Shown here: positions 1 through 10,106 of the stretch, piece after piece
Layout of the letters: each line of letters begins with the position of its first letter
How positions within the stretch are numbered: position 1 is the first letter of the stretch
Assembly (NCBI RefSeq): GCF_000333035.1
Contig: NZ_BANU01000005.1
Coordinates: 107,882-171,881 of the forward strand
Length of the DNA: 64,000 nt
Reading direction: 5' to 3'
Source: Gordonia sihwensis NBRC 108236
GTDB lineage: Bacteria; Actinomycetota; Actinomycetes; Mycobacteriales; Mycobacteriaceae
Notes under the pieces: generated by a model
What the model saw: the letters and a program-made list of their open reading frames with translations, nothing else
What the model was told of the DNA's origin: nothing
The model's database searches: none
Translations under genes and position numbers: made by a program

Positions 1-348
1 CAGGGCGTCCGCGAGCCGTTGACGCCGCCGTGCGACCTCGTCGGCGTCCGCGTCGGCCAGGAAGGCGATCAGATCGTCGCCGGACGTGCGTGCGGTGGCC
101 CGATCGTGCAGCGCGGCGACGCACTCGGTGAGACGAGAATGCGTCCGGTCCCGCAATTCGGCGGAGGCCGCGTTCGAGAACGTCGCCATGAGCAACTCCG
201 ACACCGGGACGCCGCCGGCGATGTAGCGCACGGCCAGCGCGACGATCGCGTAGGTCTTGCCGGTGCCCGCGCTGGCCTCGAGGACCAGCGTCCCGGTGGG
301 CAGCGGTCCGGTGAGATCGAAGGCGGTGTCGCTTCCGAGTGCCGTCAT
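1..348 (-). CDS. recB: RecB, exodeoxyribonuclease V beta subunit (N-terminal part, runs off left edge)
   Basis: Only the first 116 codons are in the window. The protein begins MTALGSDTAFDLTGPL and carries a superfamily I helicase Walker A loop, LEASAGTGKT, at residues 23-32, followed by the motif Ia-like stretch ATFSNAASAELRDR. RecB is the 3'-5' helicase and nuclease subunit of RecBCD, which resects double-strand breaks in the cytoplasm. The ATG at 346-348 overlaps the recC stop as ATGA (345-348), so the two genes are probably translationally coupled in the order recC-recB. A recD gene is expected further left but cannot be seen. The family call is firm because the P-loop context and the recC neighbour agree; the nuclease domain lies outside the window. 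Confidence 0.93.
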   Translation of the reverse strand, partial: MTALGSDTAFDLTGPLPTGTLVLEASAGTGKTYAIVALAVRYIAGGVPVSELLMATFSNAASAELRDRTHSRLTECVAALHDRATARTSGDDLIAFLADADADEVARRRQRLADAL

Positions 349-3300
349 CGGTCCTCCTCGTGCGCCAGGAGCGACCCGAACAGGGCCGCGGCGAGTCGGA
401 TGTACATGTCGGTCGCGTCGTCGCCGGGCAGCAGACCCGCCACGGACGACAGCGCCTCCGGCTGCGGCACCGCCGCGGCCATCGTCTCGAATCCGACCGC
501 CGCGCCGGGATCCCCGTGGAAGACGAGCCCGGCGTACCGGTTCTGATCGCCGTACGACTTCTTGTACGCCCATTCGGCTCGACGCCGGGCCTTCGCCGGG
601 TCGCCCGACCTGCCGAACTCCGACGCCGCGGCCACCGCGGCATCGAGGGTCAGGCCGATCGGCGCGGTCAGTCCCGCGTCACGGATGGCGACGAGCACCG
701 CCAGCAGGTCCCCTGCGTCGTCAGGGGTGCGGATTCGACTCACCTTGGCCGACGGGTACCGACCGGAGGCACTGCCGACGACGACGGCTTCGGCGACGTC
801 GCGGTCGGAACCGGCCCGGATCGCCAGCAACCGGATCCAGGCCGCGAGGCGATGCTTGGGCCCGAGCCGCGAATAGCTGACGGGCACCAGCCTGCCGGCG
901 AAGACGTCTCCGACCGTCCCGTACACCCGGCGGCCGTCGGGCAGCACCACGCGGACGTCGACGGCGTCGGCGGAATCGTCACGATAGCCGTGTGCGGCAG
1001 TCGCCACCGCCTGCGCCTTGTCGCGGATGGGACCGAACTCTCTGGTTCCGAACGCGAAGGGCGGCAGACTGCCGCGCCGCAGTTCGGCTCCCTGCGCGGC
1101 GTGCGGATCCGCACCGCTGAGCAACGCGTCGAGGTAGCGGTTGCCCACGCCCCACCGTTCGAGACCGTCCAACTCCACGGCGAGTTCGTCCCGATGTTCG
1201 TCGGCCTGTTCGGGCAGCCCCACGCCGAGACGCTGCCGTGCATGACCCTCCACCGGTGCGGCCAGAAAGCTGATGAGCTCGTCGAGGTCGACGTCGGCAT
1301 CGCCCGGCGCCCGCGGGAGTCTCTCATCGGCGATCACCGGCAGCGCGGGTCCCCGCTCGCGGCATCGGGTGAGTGCGCTCAGAGCACGGGCGCCCGGAAG
1401 CAGGGCCGCGTCGTAGCTGAAGGGCCCGGAACCGTCGTCGACGAAGTTCCGTTCGTCGAACGCGTGCAGGGTGTGCCGGTACAGCACCGGAACCGGACCG
1501 CCGACGCCGAGCCCGAGCACCCCGCGCAGGGCGTCGAGCAGCTCGGAGACCACCACCGCCGGCGGCGTCCGGGCACCGGTCAGCGCATCGGCGCCGGTGT
1601 AGAACACCAGCAGGTGCTCGGTCGCCGCACAGATCGCGTCGAGGAACACCTGGCGGTCCTCGTCGCGCACATTCCGTTCCCCCACCATCGGCGCGACCTG
1701 GAGGATGTCGTCGCCGTCGACGGCCCCGGCCCGCGGGTATTGACCGCTGTCCATGCCGAGCACCACGATCACCCGATGCGGCACCGAGCGCATCGGCACC
1801 ATCGAGCACACGGTCAGCTCGCCGGTGCAGAAGTTCGATCGCGTCGGACGCGCGATGAGCAGCTGCGCCATCAGATCGCGCATGTCGGCGAGCTCGAGTT
1901 CGGACTCCGGGGTTCCCTCGGGAACCGAGAGCGCATCGGTGAGCATGCCGACGGCTTGCGCCCGCTGCCACTCGGTCTCGGAGTCGGTGTGGGTCAGCAG
2001 ATCGGCGGCGTGGATCATCGTTCGCAGCCATTGACCGGAGGCATGGGGTTCGGACACGGTCTCGAGCAGTGTGGTCAGGCGCTCGGCGAACTCGGCGAAT
2101 CTTCCGGCGAGATCGGTGTCCGTCGAATCGATTCCCGACAGTGGCAGAGCGGTGGCGAGCCACTCGTTCTCCGCTTCCTCGGCGACCACGCCCAGCAGGA
2201 TGCGGTCGAGCCCGGTCCGCACGGTGCCCTGGGGGAAACCGCCGAGCCCGAATCGGCGCCGCTGGGTCTCGTCGACGCCCCACCGGATACCTGAGCGCTG
2301 GACCCAGCCGGTGATCGTGTCGACATCGTCGTCGGTGAAGCCGAACCGGCGGCGCACCGGCTCCGTCGCGGCCAGATCGAGCAGATCGCCGGCCCGGACC
2401 CGGCCCGCCGCGAGGTCGAGGACGCGGGCGAGCACGTCGAGCACCGCGTTCTGCGCACGGATGCCCCGATCGGCGAGCCGCACGCGCAGCGAGAAGGCCG
2501 GATGGTCGCCGACGCGGCTCGACTGCCCGAAGACCCCGCCGATCAGCGGTGCGTACGCCTCCACGTCGGGACACATGATGAGCACATCGCGCGGTTCCAG
2601 AGTCGGGTCGGCGTCGAACAGGTGCAGAAGCCGGTCGCGAAGCACCTCCACCTGGCGCTGCGGACCGTGGCAGGCGTGCACCTCGACGCTGCCGTCGGCA
2701 CCGGGGTCGAGTCCCTCGCCCTCGGCCGGGCGCCCGGGATCGTCGCGCCTGATGCCGTCCTGAAGCGCACCCAGCAGTGTCGCGGGACGACGGTGTTCCG
2801 CGGAATGGTGGCGGGTGGCGCCGACCGCGGGCGCCAGCACCTCCTGGAGCTCCTGCACGTCCCGGGACAGGCTCGCCAGCAATGGGTGCCGCACGCGCAC
2901 CGGTCGGCGTTCGGCGCGCAGCCGTCCACTCCGCTGCGGCCCCGCGGTCTGGACCGCCGACCACAGTTCGGGCGAGGGATGCGGAAGATACAAGCCCACC
3001 TCGCGCCGCTCCGACAGCGCCGCGAGCACGCTTCGCAGCGTCTGCGGGATCCGCGTGGCCCCGAACAACGAGAGCCGTTCGGGAAGGTCGACGGCGTCCG
3101 CGTCGGCGCGCAGACGGTCCACCACGACCGGCAGTTGCTCCGCCAGATGCGGATGCCCCACCTCCTCGCGGACCAGCCGCCACAGCCACGGCTGCCACCG
3201 CAGATGCTCGGCGAGTTCTCCTCCCGCACCGTCCGTGTCGGAGCCGGAGGCCCACTCGGCGATCATCGTCGGCCGCTGCCATCCGTACGAGGTGAACAGT

Positions 3301-3725
3301 GCGGCGATGGTCGACGCGGTCGAGAGCCGACGTCCGCGATCGGCGCGGGCGTCTCCGGTCCCGAGATGTGTGGCGAGAACGCGGAGCACGGGATCGTCGA
3401 TGTGGCCGTCCACCACCCGCAGCACCGGCCATCGCAGACGATCGGCGAACCAGCTCTCGGCGGCCTCGGGATCGTCCGACACGCCGTCGAGCACCTGACG
3501 CAGCAGGAACGACGGCGAGTCGAAGGCGATGTTCGCGGCGATGCCGTCGCCGCCGCACGAGGTGCCGAGCCGCAGCGACAGCTGCTGCCGGAGCCAGCGT
3601 TCCACTCCGCGCTCGGGGACCGCGACGATCTCGGTCCGCATGGGATCGGCCAGCGGCCGGGACACGGTGTCGGCGAGCGCCTCCACGAGGCATCCCGCCT
3701 GCTCGGCGCGGTGCACGGTCAGCAC
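345..3725 (-). CDS. recC: RecC, exodeoxyribonuclease V gamma subunit
   Basis: A 1126-residue protein, the usual size for RecC. It opens MLTVHRAEQAGCLVEAL and shows family landmarks such as VHACHGPQRQVEVLRDRLL (about residue 340) and VIVVLGMDSGQYPR in the second half. RecC is a catalytically degenerate helicase/nuclease paralogue that, with RecB and RecD, recognises Chi-like signals during break repair. The stop overlaps the recB start by four bases. The long plus-strand frames that cover the same DNA are GC-rich shadows. No operator was recognised in the 60 bp between its start and the neighbouring thioesterase gene. Confidence 0.94.
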   Translation of the reverse strand: MLTVHRAEQAGCLVEALADTVSRPLADPMRTEIVAVPERGVERWLRQQLSLRLGTSCGGDGIAANIAFDSPSFLLRQVLDGVSDDPEAAESWFADRLRWPVLRVVDGHIDDPVLRVLATHLGTGDARADRGRRLSTASTIAALFTSYGWQRPTMIAEWASGSDTDGAGGELAEHLRWQPWLWRLVREEVGHPHLAEQLPVVVDRLRADADAVDLPERLSLFGATRIPQTLRSVLAALSERREVGLYLPHPSPELWSAVQTAGPQRSGRLRAERRPVRVRHPLLASLSRDVQELQEVLAPAVGATRHHSAEHRRPATLLGALQDGIRRDDPGRPAEGEGLDPGADGSVEVHACHGPQRQVEVLRDRLLHLFDADPTLEPRDVLIMCPDVEAYAPLIGGVFGQSSRVGDHPAFSLRVRLADRGIRAQNAVLDVLARVLDLAAGRVRAGDLLDLAATEPVRRRFGFTDDDVDTITGWVQRSGIRWGVDETQRRRFGLGGFPQGTVRTGLDRILLGVVAEEAENEWLATALPLSGIDSTDTDLAGRFAEFAERLTTLLETVSEPHASGQWLRTMIHAADLLTHTDSETEWQRAQAVGMLTDALSVPEGTPESELELADMRDLMAQLLIARPTRSNFCTGELTVCSMVPMRSVPHRVIVVLGMDSGQYPRAGAVDGDDILQVAPMVGERNVRDEDRQVFLDAICAATEHLLVFYTGADALTGARTPPAVVVSELLDALRGVLGLGVGGPVPVLYRHTLHAFDERNFVDDGSGPFSYDAALLPGARALSALTRCRERGPALPVIADERLPRAPGDADVDLDELISFLAAPVEGHARQRLGVGLPEQADEHRDELAVELDGLERWGVGNRYLDALLSGADPHAAQGAELRRGSLPPFAFGTREFGPIRDKAQAVATAAHGYRDDSADAVDVRVVLPDGRRVYGTVGDVFAGRLVPVSYSRLGPKHRLAAWIRLLAIRAGSDRDVAEAVVVGSASGRYPSAKVSRIRTPDDAGDLLAVLVAIRDAGLTAPIGLTLDAAVAAASEFGRSGDPAKARRRAEWAYKKSYGDQNRYAGLVFHGDPGAAVGFETMAAAVPQPEALSSVAGLLPGDDATDMYIRLAAALFGSLLAHEEDR

Positions 3726-3785
3726 TGGCGACTCTCCCCTCTGCTCAACTGGCGCTACCGGACTGCTCGGCCGTCTGGGACGGTG

Positions 3786-4217
3786 TCAGCGGCGCCGCCG
3801 GAACTCCACTTCCCCGCCGGTGTGTTCGGCGAGCCCCGCACGCACCGCCTCCGGGAGCGGCGCGGGTCGGCCGGTCGCGAGATCCACCACGGCACAGGTG
3901 GTCTCGGCGAGCGCAGCGAGTGCGCCGTCCCAGGCGCGGACGCGGTAGCCGTAGTCGAACGACTTCTCACCGATCCGCGAGATCCAGATCTCGACCTTCG
4001 CCGACTCGTGGTGATAGAGGAGCGGAATGACGAACTCGATCTCCTGCCGCGCGATCAGGAAGCCGAACCGCCGATCGTCCTTCTGGAACCACAGGTGCAT
4101 GGCCCGGACCCGAGCCTCCTCGAGGATCCGCGCGAACTGCACGTTGTTGATGTGGCTGAGCGGGTCCATGTCGCCCCAGCGCAATTGAATCTCGACGACG
4201 AACGGTGTGTCGGGCAT
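3786..4217 (-). CDS. Acyl-CoA thioesterase, 4-hydroxybenzoyl-CoA thioesterase type
   Basis: A 143-residue single hotdog domain. The N-terminal strand and helix carry WGDMDPLSHINNV (about residues 13-25), which holds the Asp and the H-x-N pattern of the 4HBT/FcbC/YbgC thioesterases. These enzymes hydrolyse acyl-CoA thioesters in the cytoplasm; the substrate cannot be told from sequence. The ATG at 4217 has no better upstream competitor. It lies downstream of no obvious operon partner and is divergent from the GNAT gene. A second, unrelated hotdog protein of the PaaI type lies at 6538-6960. Confidence 0.85.
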   Translation of the reverse strand: MPDTPFVVEIQLRWGDMDPLSHINNVQFARILEEARVRAMHLWFQKDDRRFGFLIARQEIEFVIPLLYHHESAKVEIWISRIGEKSFDYGYRVRAWDGALAALAETTCAVVDLATGRPAPLPEAVRAGLAEHTGGEVEFRRRR

Positions 4218-4336
4218 GCGTGCACCCTATCGCCCGCCTCCGACAGTCCGGCCCGCCGGGACGGGTCGGTCGGTGCGCCTCGCCGACGGACCCGAAGTCG
4301 CGCCGCGATGTCGGTCGTCGCCGATACACTCCCCAC

Positions 4337-4957
4337 GTGGACATCGGGACTCGACGACTTCGGCTGCGCCCCGTGGCACCTCACGACGCACCGCTGCTGC
4401 ACGGCCTGGACGCCGACCCGGTGGTGATGGAGTTCGTCACCGGAGGCGAAGCCACTGCGCCGGCGATGATCACCGATTGGGTCATCCCCCGATCCCAGGC
4501 GCAGTTCCGCGAATGCGGAACCGGCCTCTGGGTCGCGTTCGACCGCCGAACCCGGCTGTTCACCGGTTGGGTCTGGCTGCGGGCACCCCGGCATTCGGCG
4601 GTGCCGGAGCTGGAGCTCAGCTACCGGCTGCGGCGCGAATCGTGGCACCGAGGACTGGCGACCGAGGCGGCGTCCGCACTGATCTCGGTCGCCTTCACCG
4701 AGACCGGGACCGAGCGGATCTTCGCCAGCACTCACCCGGACAACATGCGATCGCAGCGGGTGATGCAGAAACTCGGAATGCGTCTGGCGGCCGAACACCT
4801 GCGTCGCGAGCAGTTCGACGACGGATTCACCGGTCACGATGTGGAGTACGAGATCTGCCGCGCCGATTGGCTCCGGACCCGCCGGCCCGCAGCCGTCGCA
4901 CCGTCCGGACCCCGGCACCGTGCGCGCGGCCCCGGCACCGTCGAGATGACCGCCTGA
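4337..4957 (+). CDS. GNAT family N-acetyltransferase (RimJ/RimL type)
   Basis: Using the GTG at 4337 gives a 206-residue protein starting VDIGTRRLRLRPVAPHDAPLL, the standard RimJ/RimL-like opening. The acetyl-CoA binding region is seen as SWHRGLATEAASALI (motif A, R-G-L-A-T-E) and motif B as THPDNMRSQRVMQKLGM. These proteins acetylate amines on proteins or small molecules; the substrate is unknown. An ATG at 4205 in the same frame would add 44 residues that are Arg/Pro-rich, overlap the divergent thioesterase start and do not look like protein, so I rejected it. The last 25 residues are Arg/Pro-rich and probably disordered. Confidence 0.85.
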   Translation: MDIGTRRLRLRPVAPHDAPLLHGLDADPVVMEFVTGGEATAPAMITDWVIPRSQAQFRECGTGLWVAFDRRTRLFTGWVWLRAPRHSAVPELELSYRLRRESWHRGLATEAASALISVAFTETGTERIFASTHPDNMRSQRVMQKLGMRLAAEHLRREQFDDGFTGHDVEYEICRADWLRTRRPAAVAPSGPRHRARGPGTVEMTA

Positions 4958-5049
4958 TCGTCGCGGACTACCGTGATCGGTCAGGGGCCCGGCATCACCG
5001 AGCATCCGCTTCACCTCGTCATGTGAACCCACCACCCAGGAGACATTCA

Positions 5050-6480
5050 ATGACCAGCAGCCCAGCCACCAGCCTGCGGCGCCGCCGACAGGTGGTGATC
5101 ATCGGCTCCGGTTTCGGCGGTCTGTTCGCGGCACAGCGCCTCAAGAAGGCCGACGTGGACGTGACCCTGATCGCGAAGACCACCCATCACCTGTTCCAGC
5201 CGATGCTGTACCAGGTCGCGACCGGCATCATCGCCGAGGGCGAGATCGCCCCGGCCACCCGGGTGGTGCTGCGGAAGCAGAAGAACACCCGGGTCCTCCT
5301 GGGCGAGGTGTTCGACATCGATCTCGAGAACCAGGTGGTCCGCTCGCAGTTGCTGGAGCGCGTCACCGAGACCGCCTACGACGACCTGATCATCGCCGCC
5401 GGGGCCGACCAGTCGTACTTCGGCAACGATCATTTCGCCGAGTACGCACCCGGCATGAAGACCATCGACCACGCACTGGAACTGCGCGGCCGCATCCTCG
5501 GCGCCTTCGAGCAGGCCGAGCTCTCCAACGATCCGGCCGAGCAGAAGAAGCTGCTGACCTTCGTCGTGATCGGTGCGGGCCCGACCGGTGTGGAACTGGC
5601 GGGTCAGATCGCCGAGATGAGCGACAAGACGCTCCGCGGCGCGTTCCGCAACATCGATCCGACCGACGCGAACGTCATCCTTCTCGACGCCTCGCCCGCC
5701 GTTCTTCCGCCCTTCGGCCCCAAACTCGGCGAGAAGGCGCGACGCAGGCTCGAACGCCTCGGCGTGGACGTGCAACTCGGTGCGATGGTGACCGATCTCG
5801 ATTACGACGGTCTCACCGTCAAGGAGAAGGACGGCACCACCCGGCGCATCGAGAGCCAGTGCAAGGTGTGGTCGGCCGGTGTGCAGGCCAGTTCGCTCGG
5901 CAAGGTGCTGGCCGATCAGTCCGACACCGAACTCGACCGCGCGGGCCGGGTGAAGGTGGGACCGGACCTCACGATCCCCGGTCATCCCAACGTCTTCGTC
6001 GTGGGCGACATGATGGCGGTCGACGGCGTCCCCGGAGTCGCGCAGGGCGCGATCCAGGGCGGCCGGTACGCCGCCGACGCGATTCTCGCGGAGATCCGCA
6101 AGGGGCAGACGCCCGACCAGCGCAAGCCCTTCAGCTACTTCGACAAGGGCTCGATGGCCACCGTCTCACGCTTCAGCGCCGTGATGCAGGTGCCGATCCC
6201 CGGAACCAAGTGGAAGTTCGAGAGCGAGGGTTACATCGCCTGGCTCGGCTGGCTCGCACTCCACTTGGTGTACCTGGTGGGCTTCCGCAACCGGTTGAAC
6301 ACCATCATCAACTGGTTCTTCGCCTTCAACACCCGCGGGCGCACTCAGCTGGCGGTCACCGAGCAGCAGGTGTACGCGCGGACCGCCCTCACCGAACTGT
6401 CCTATCTCGAACGGCTCCGGCTGGCCGAGGCCGCCCGCGCCGACGGCGACGGCCCCGAACGGACCGACACCGCCGGCTGA
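5050..6480 (+). CDS. ndh: Type II NADH dehydrogenase (NDH-2)
   Basis: A 476-residue flavoprotein. The FAD-binding loop VVIIGSGFGGLFAAQRL is near residue 15 and the second Rossmann fold for NADH is VVIGAGPTGVELAG near residue 175. VFVVGDMMAVDGVPGVAQGA is the typical C-terminal FAD contact. The tail contains a hydrophobic segment, WLGWLALHLVYLVGF, that attaches the enzyme to the inner face of the membrane, where it passes electrons from NADH to menaquinone without pumping protons. The ATG at 5050 follows AGGAGA at a good distance; longer upstream frames run through the acetyltransferase gene. It matches M. tuberculosis Rv1854c in gene order, and a strong hairpin follows its stop. Confidence 0.93.
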   Translation: MTSSPATSLRRRRQVVIIGSGFGGLFAAQRLKKADVDVTLIAKTTHHLFQPMLYQVATGIIAEGEIAPATRVVLRKQKNTRVLLGEVFDIDLENQVVRSQLLERVTETAYDDLIIAAGADQSYFGNDHFAEYAPGMKTIDHALELRGRILGAFEQAELSNDPAEQKKLLTFVVIGAGPTGVELAGQIAEMSDKTLRGAFRNIDPTDANVILLDASPAVLPPFGPKLGEKARRRLERLGVDVQLGAMVTDLDYDGLTVKEKDGTTRRIESQCKVWSAGVQASSLGKVLADQSDTELDRAGRVKVGPDLTIPGHPNVFVVGDMMAVDGVPGVAQGAIQGGRYAADAILAEIRKGQTPDQRKPFSYFDKGSMATVSRFSAVMQVPIPGTKWKFESEGYIAWLGWLALHLVYLVGFRNRLNTIINWFFAFNTRGRTQLAVTEQQVYARTALTELSYLERLRLAEAARADGDGPERTDTAG

Positions 6481-6494
6481 CCGATCGTTCCCGT

Positions 6495-6530
6495 GATCGG
6501 GCCCTCTCGCCGCGGCGAGAGGGCCCGATC
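6495..6530. terminator. Bidirectional transcription terminator between ndh and thioesterase
   Basis: A perfect 36-bp palindrome centred at 6512-6513 lies between two convergent genes: ndh ends at 6480 and the minus-strand thioesterase ends at 6538. Its arms read GATCGGGCCCTCTCGCC and the complement. No long T tract follows on either side, as is common for actinobacterial terminators. Confidence 0.8.
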
Positions 6531-6537
6531 GGCATTC

Positions 6538-6960
6538 TCAGCCCGCGGGTGTCTCGATGTTCTGCAGGCGGACCCGCGACTGCGCGACGAGCCTGCCCGT
6601 CTGATCGGTGATGTCGACCTGCCAGAGCTGCTGGCGGCGGCCCCGGTGAATCGGGCTGGTCGACACCGACAGCGTCCCGCTCGACACCGAGCGGAGGAAA
6701 TCGGTCGAGTTGTTCGCACCGACGGCGGTCCCGCCGAGTCCGCTCTCCTGCAGCCAGCAGAAGGCGCTGATGCTCGCGGCGCTCTCGGCCAGTGCGCAGT
6801 ACACACCGCCGTGAGTGATGCCGAAGGGCTGATGGTGGATCTCGGAGAGTTCCAGCGTGCCGCGCAGTCCCTCGCCGTCTGCGTGGGTCACGGTGAAGCC
6901 GAGGAGTCGGTCGAGGCCTCGGGCCTCGGTCGGGTCGATCGCAATTGACGTCTCTTCCAT
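6538..6960 (-). CDS. PaaI-family thioesterase (hotdog fold)
   Basis: From the ATG at 6960 the protein is 140 residues, MEETSIAIDPTEARGLDRLL. The signature of PaaI/DUF4442-type thioesterases, HHQPFGITHGGVYCALAES, holds the H-G-G-x-x-x-x-L-A-E catalytic helix. These enzymes release acyl groups from CoA, often aromatic or medium-chain. The gene sits between ndh and blaI, as Rv1847 does in M. tuberculosis. An in-frame start at 7032 would add 24 residues without family resemblance. It is divergent from blaI. Confidence 0.86.
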   Translation of the reverse strand: MEETSIAIDPTEARGLDRLLGFTVTHADGEGLRGTLELSEIHHQPFGITHGGVYCALAESAASISAFCWLQESGLGGTAVGANNSTDFLRSVSSGTLSVSTSPIHRGRRQQLWQVDITDQTGRLVAQSRVRLQNIETPAG

Positions 6961-7087
6961 ACGTGAACCCTGCCACTGCCGGCAGGCCAGACGCCAGTGA
7001 CCCCCGCGCTCCTCATCGAACACGGGGGTCACCGTCGCGGATCGGGGGTCTCTGCAGCCCTCAGGACTCTCACGCGATCCTTGGTGA

Positions 7088-7106
7088 TGAATGTAGGCTA
7101 ACCTTA
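7088..7106 (+). promoter_or_regulatory. Candidate iron-regulator (IdeR/DtxR-type) box
   Basis: The sequence here has a ten-base core TAGGCTAACC identical to the centre of the DtxR/IdeR consensus TTAGGTTAGGCTAACCTAA. Counting by eye, 14 of 19 positions agree; the right half is good and the left half poor. It lies 142-160 bp before the blaI start and about 130 bp before the divergent thioesterase start, so it could serve either. An iron link for this locus is inference only; the motif could also be a chance match. Confidence 0.35.
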
Positions 7107-7248
7107 GTTTCGTGTCAACACGGTCCGCCGCAGAGCCGACGGGAACTCCTTCCCCGCCTCACGCGTTACACAATCGTGAGCGATGGCGGCCTCGACCGAC
7201 ACGATCCATGACCGGCACGAAGCGGAGAAATCAGGGAGTCGACGTAAG

Positions 7249-7641
7249 ATGAAGAAGATGAATGGATTGGGCGATCTCGAGCGTGCCGTCATGGACACCC
7301 TGTGGGCGTCCGCGACGCCACAGACCGTGCGTCAGGTGCATGCCGAACTGGCCAAGAGCCGCACTCTCGCGTACACGACCGTCATGACCGTGCTGCAGCG
7401 TCTCACCAAGAAGGGTCTGGTTACCCAGATCCGTGACGACCGCGCACACCAGTACACGGCCACCTCGCCGCGCGAGGACCTCGTGGCCAAGCTGATGGTC
7501 GACGCACTCAGTTCCGCCGACGCCCCGGACTCGCGTCACGCGGCCCTCGTCTCGTTCGTCGGACGAGTCGGCGCGGACGAAGCCGCGGCACTGCGCGAAG
7601 CTCTCGATGAGCTGGAAACCACGCGCGGCAGCCACAGTTGA
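7249..7641 (+). CDS. blaI: BlaI/MecI-family transcriptional repressor
   Basis: A 130-residue winged-helix repressor. The N-terminal half holds LGDLERAVMDTLW and the recognition region LAYTTVMTVLQRLTKKGLV, both hallmarks of BlaI/MecI/CopY. The family binds as dimers and is removed by proteolysis when a membrane metalloprotease senses a signal, typically a beta-lactam. The ATG at 7249 lies ten bases after AGGGAG; the ATG at 7258 has worse spacing. The next gene is an M56 peptidase, the expected partner. In M. tuberculosis the orthologous pair Rv1846c/Rv1845c controls the beta-lactamase blaC, itself and other genes. No beta-lactamase gene is in this window. Confidence 0.9.
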   Translation: MKKMNGLGDLERAVMDTLWASATPQTVRQVHAELAKSRTLAYTTVMTVLQRLTKKGLVTQIRDDRAHQYTATSPREDLVAKLMVDALSSADAPDSRHAALVSFVGRVGADEAAALREALDELETTRGSHS

Positions 7642-7686
7642 CTACCCTGACATGAGATCACCGACTCCGACGACCTGGGGAGGGCC

Positions 7687-8625
7687 ATGACGGCGCTGCT
7701 GTTCGGCATCCTCACGATCGCCTTGGTCGGACCGATCCCCGCTTCCCTCTCCCGCGCCACCTGGCCGCTCTACGCTCCGCGTGCGGCGATGGCCCTGTGG
7801 CAGTCGATCGCCCTCGCAGCCGTGCTGTCGGCATTCAGCACCGGGCTCGCGATCGCCGCCAACCTGCTCTCGCCCGGGCCCAACGGTGCGCCGACCAGCA
7901 ATCCCATCGAAGAGATCCACCGGCTCGGCTGGTTTCTCTGGACGGTCTACGTCGCGGTCTTCGCGCTGACCTTCCTCATCGGCGCGCGCCTGATGTACAC
8001 CGTGATCCGCGTCGGCATCCGCACGCGGGCGCGACGCAATGCGCACCGCACGCTCATCGACCTGGTCGACAACGCCGACCGCAGGCTCGCGGCCGGGCGC
8101 GACATCCGGATCCTCGACGTCCCCGCGCCGCTCGCCTACTGCCTGCCCGGACTGCGCAGGCGAGTAGTCCTCAGCGAAGGGGTGCTGGCTCGACTCGACG
8201 AGCGCGAGCTGACCGCCGTCATCGAACACGAACGCGCACACCTGCGGGCCCGGCACGATCTGGTGCTTGAGGCATTCATCGCGCTGCACGAGGCCTTCCC
8301 CCGATTCGTCCGGTCCAAGTCCGCGCTCGGGTCGGTGGAACTGCTGGCCGAGGCCCTGGCCGACGATCAGGCCGCGCGTGCCACCACTCCCACCACTCTC
8401 GGCCGCGCACTGGTGGCCTGCGCGGACGCGACCGCACCTCGCGGCGCCATGGCGGTCGGCGGCCCGACCACCCTCGTCCGCGTCCGGCGGCTCTCATACA
8501 TGCACTCCGCACGCCGCATCTCGGCGACGGCCTACCTGCTCGCCGCGGCCATCCTGGTCGTTCCGACCCTCGCGGTGGCCATCCCCTGGCTCACCGAGCT
8601 CAGCCGCCTCATCGCCCACCACTGA
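7687..8625 (+). CDS. M56 family membrane metallopeptidase (BlaR1/MecR1-like, no sensor domain)
   Basis: A 312-residue protein with hydrophobic segments near residues 1-20, 35-60 and 80-110, a zinc-protease motif VIEHERAHLRARHD with HERAH at residue 181, and a last transmembrane helix ISATAYLLAAAILVVPTLAV. M56 peptidases cleave or trigger cleavage of the paired repressor BlaI. Unlike staphylococcal BlaR1, it ends soon after the last membrane helix and has no penicillin-binding sensor domain, which is the usual mycobacterial form. It starts 45 bp after blaI and is surely co-transcribed. The signal it senses is unknown. Confidence 0.87.
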   Translation: MTALLFGILTIALVGPIPASLSRATWPLYAPRAAMALWQSIALAAVLSAFSTGLAIAANLLSPGPNGAPTSNPIEEIHRLGWFLWTVYVAVFALTFLIGARLMYTVIRVGIRTRARRNAHRTLIDLVDNADRRLAAGRDIRILDVPAPLAYCLPGLRRRVVLSEGVLARLDERELTAVIEHERAHLRARHDLVLEAFIALHEAFPRFVRSKSALGSVELLAEALADDQAARATTPTTLGRALVACADATAPRGAMAVGGPTTLVRVRRLSYMHSARRISATAYLLAAAILVVPTLAVAIPWLTELSRLIAHH

Positions 8626-8645
8626 CGACCGCCGAGACGCTGTGA

Positions 8646-10097
<1,452 letters not shown>

Positions 10098-10106
10098 CCC
10101 GCGCCG

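Noticed and set aside
339..2294. 651-aa plus-strand frame across recC
   Set aside because: Antisense shadow in high-GC DNA; Arg/Gly/His-rich, no family, while recC on the other strand has clear motifs.
4205..4336. Longer acetyltransferase start at 4205
   Set aside because: Adds Arg/Pro-rich residues and overlaps the divergent thioesterase start.
2502..4427. 641-aa plus-strand frame
   Set aside because: Covers recC, the thioesterase and part of the acetyltransferase in the wrong phase; no recognisable protein.
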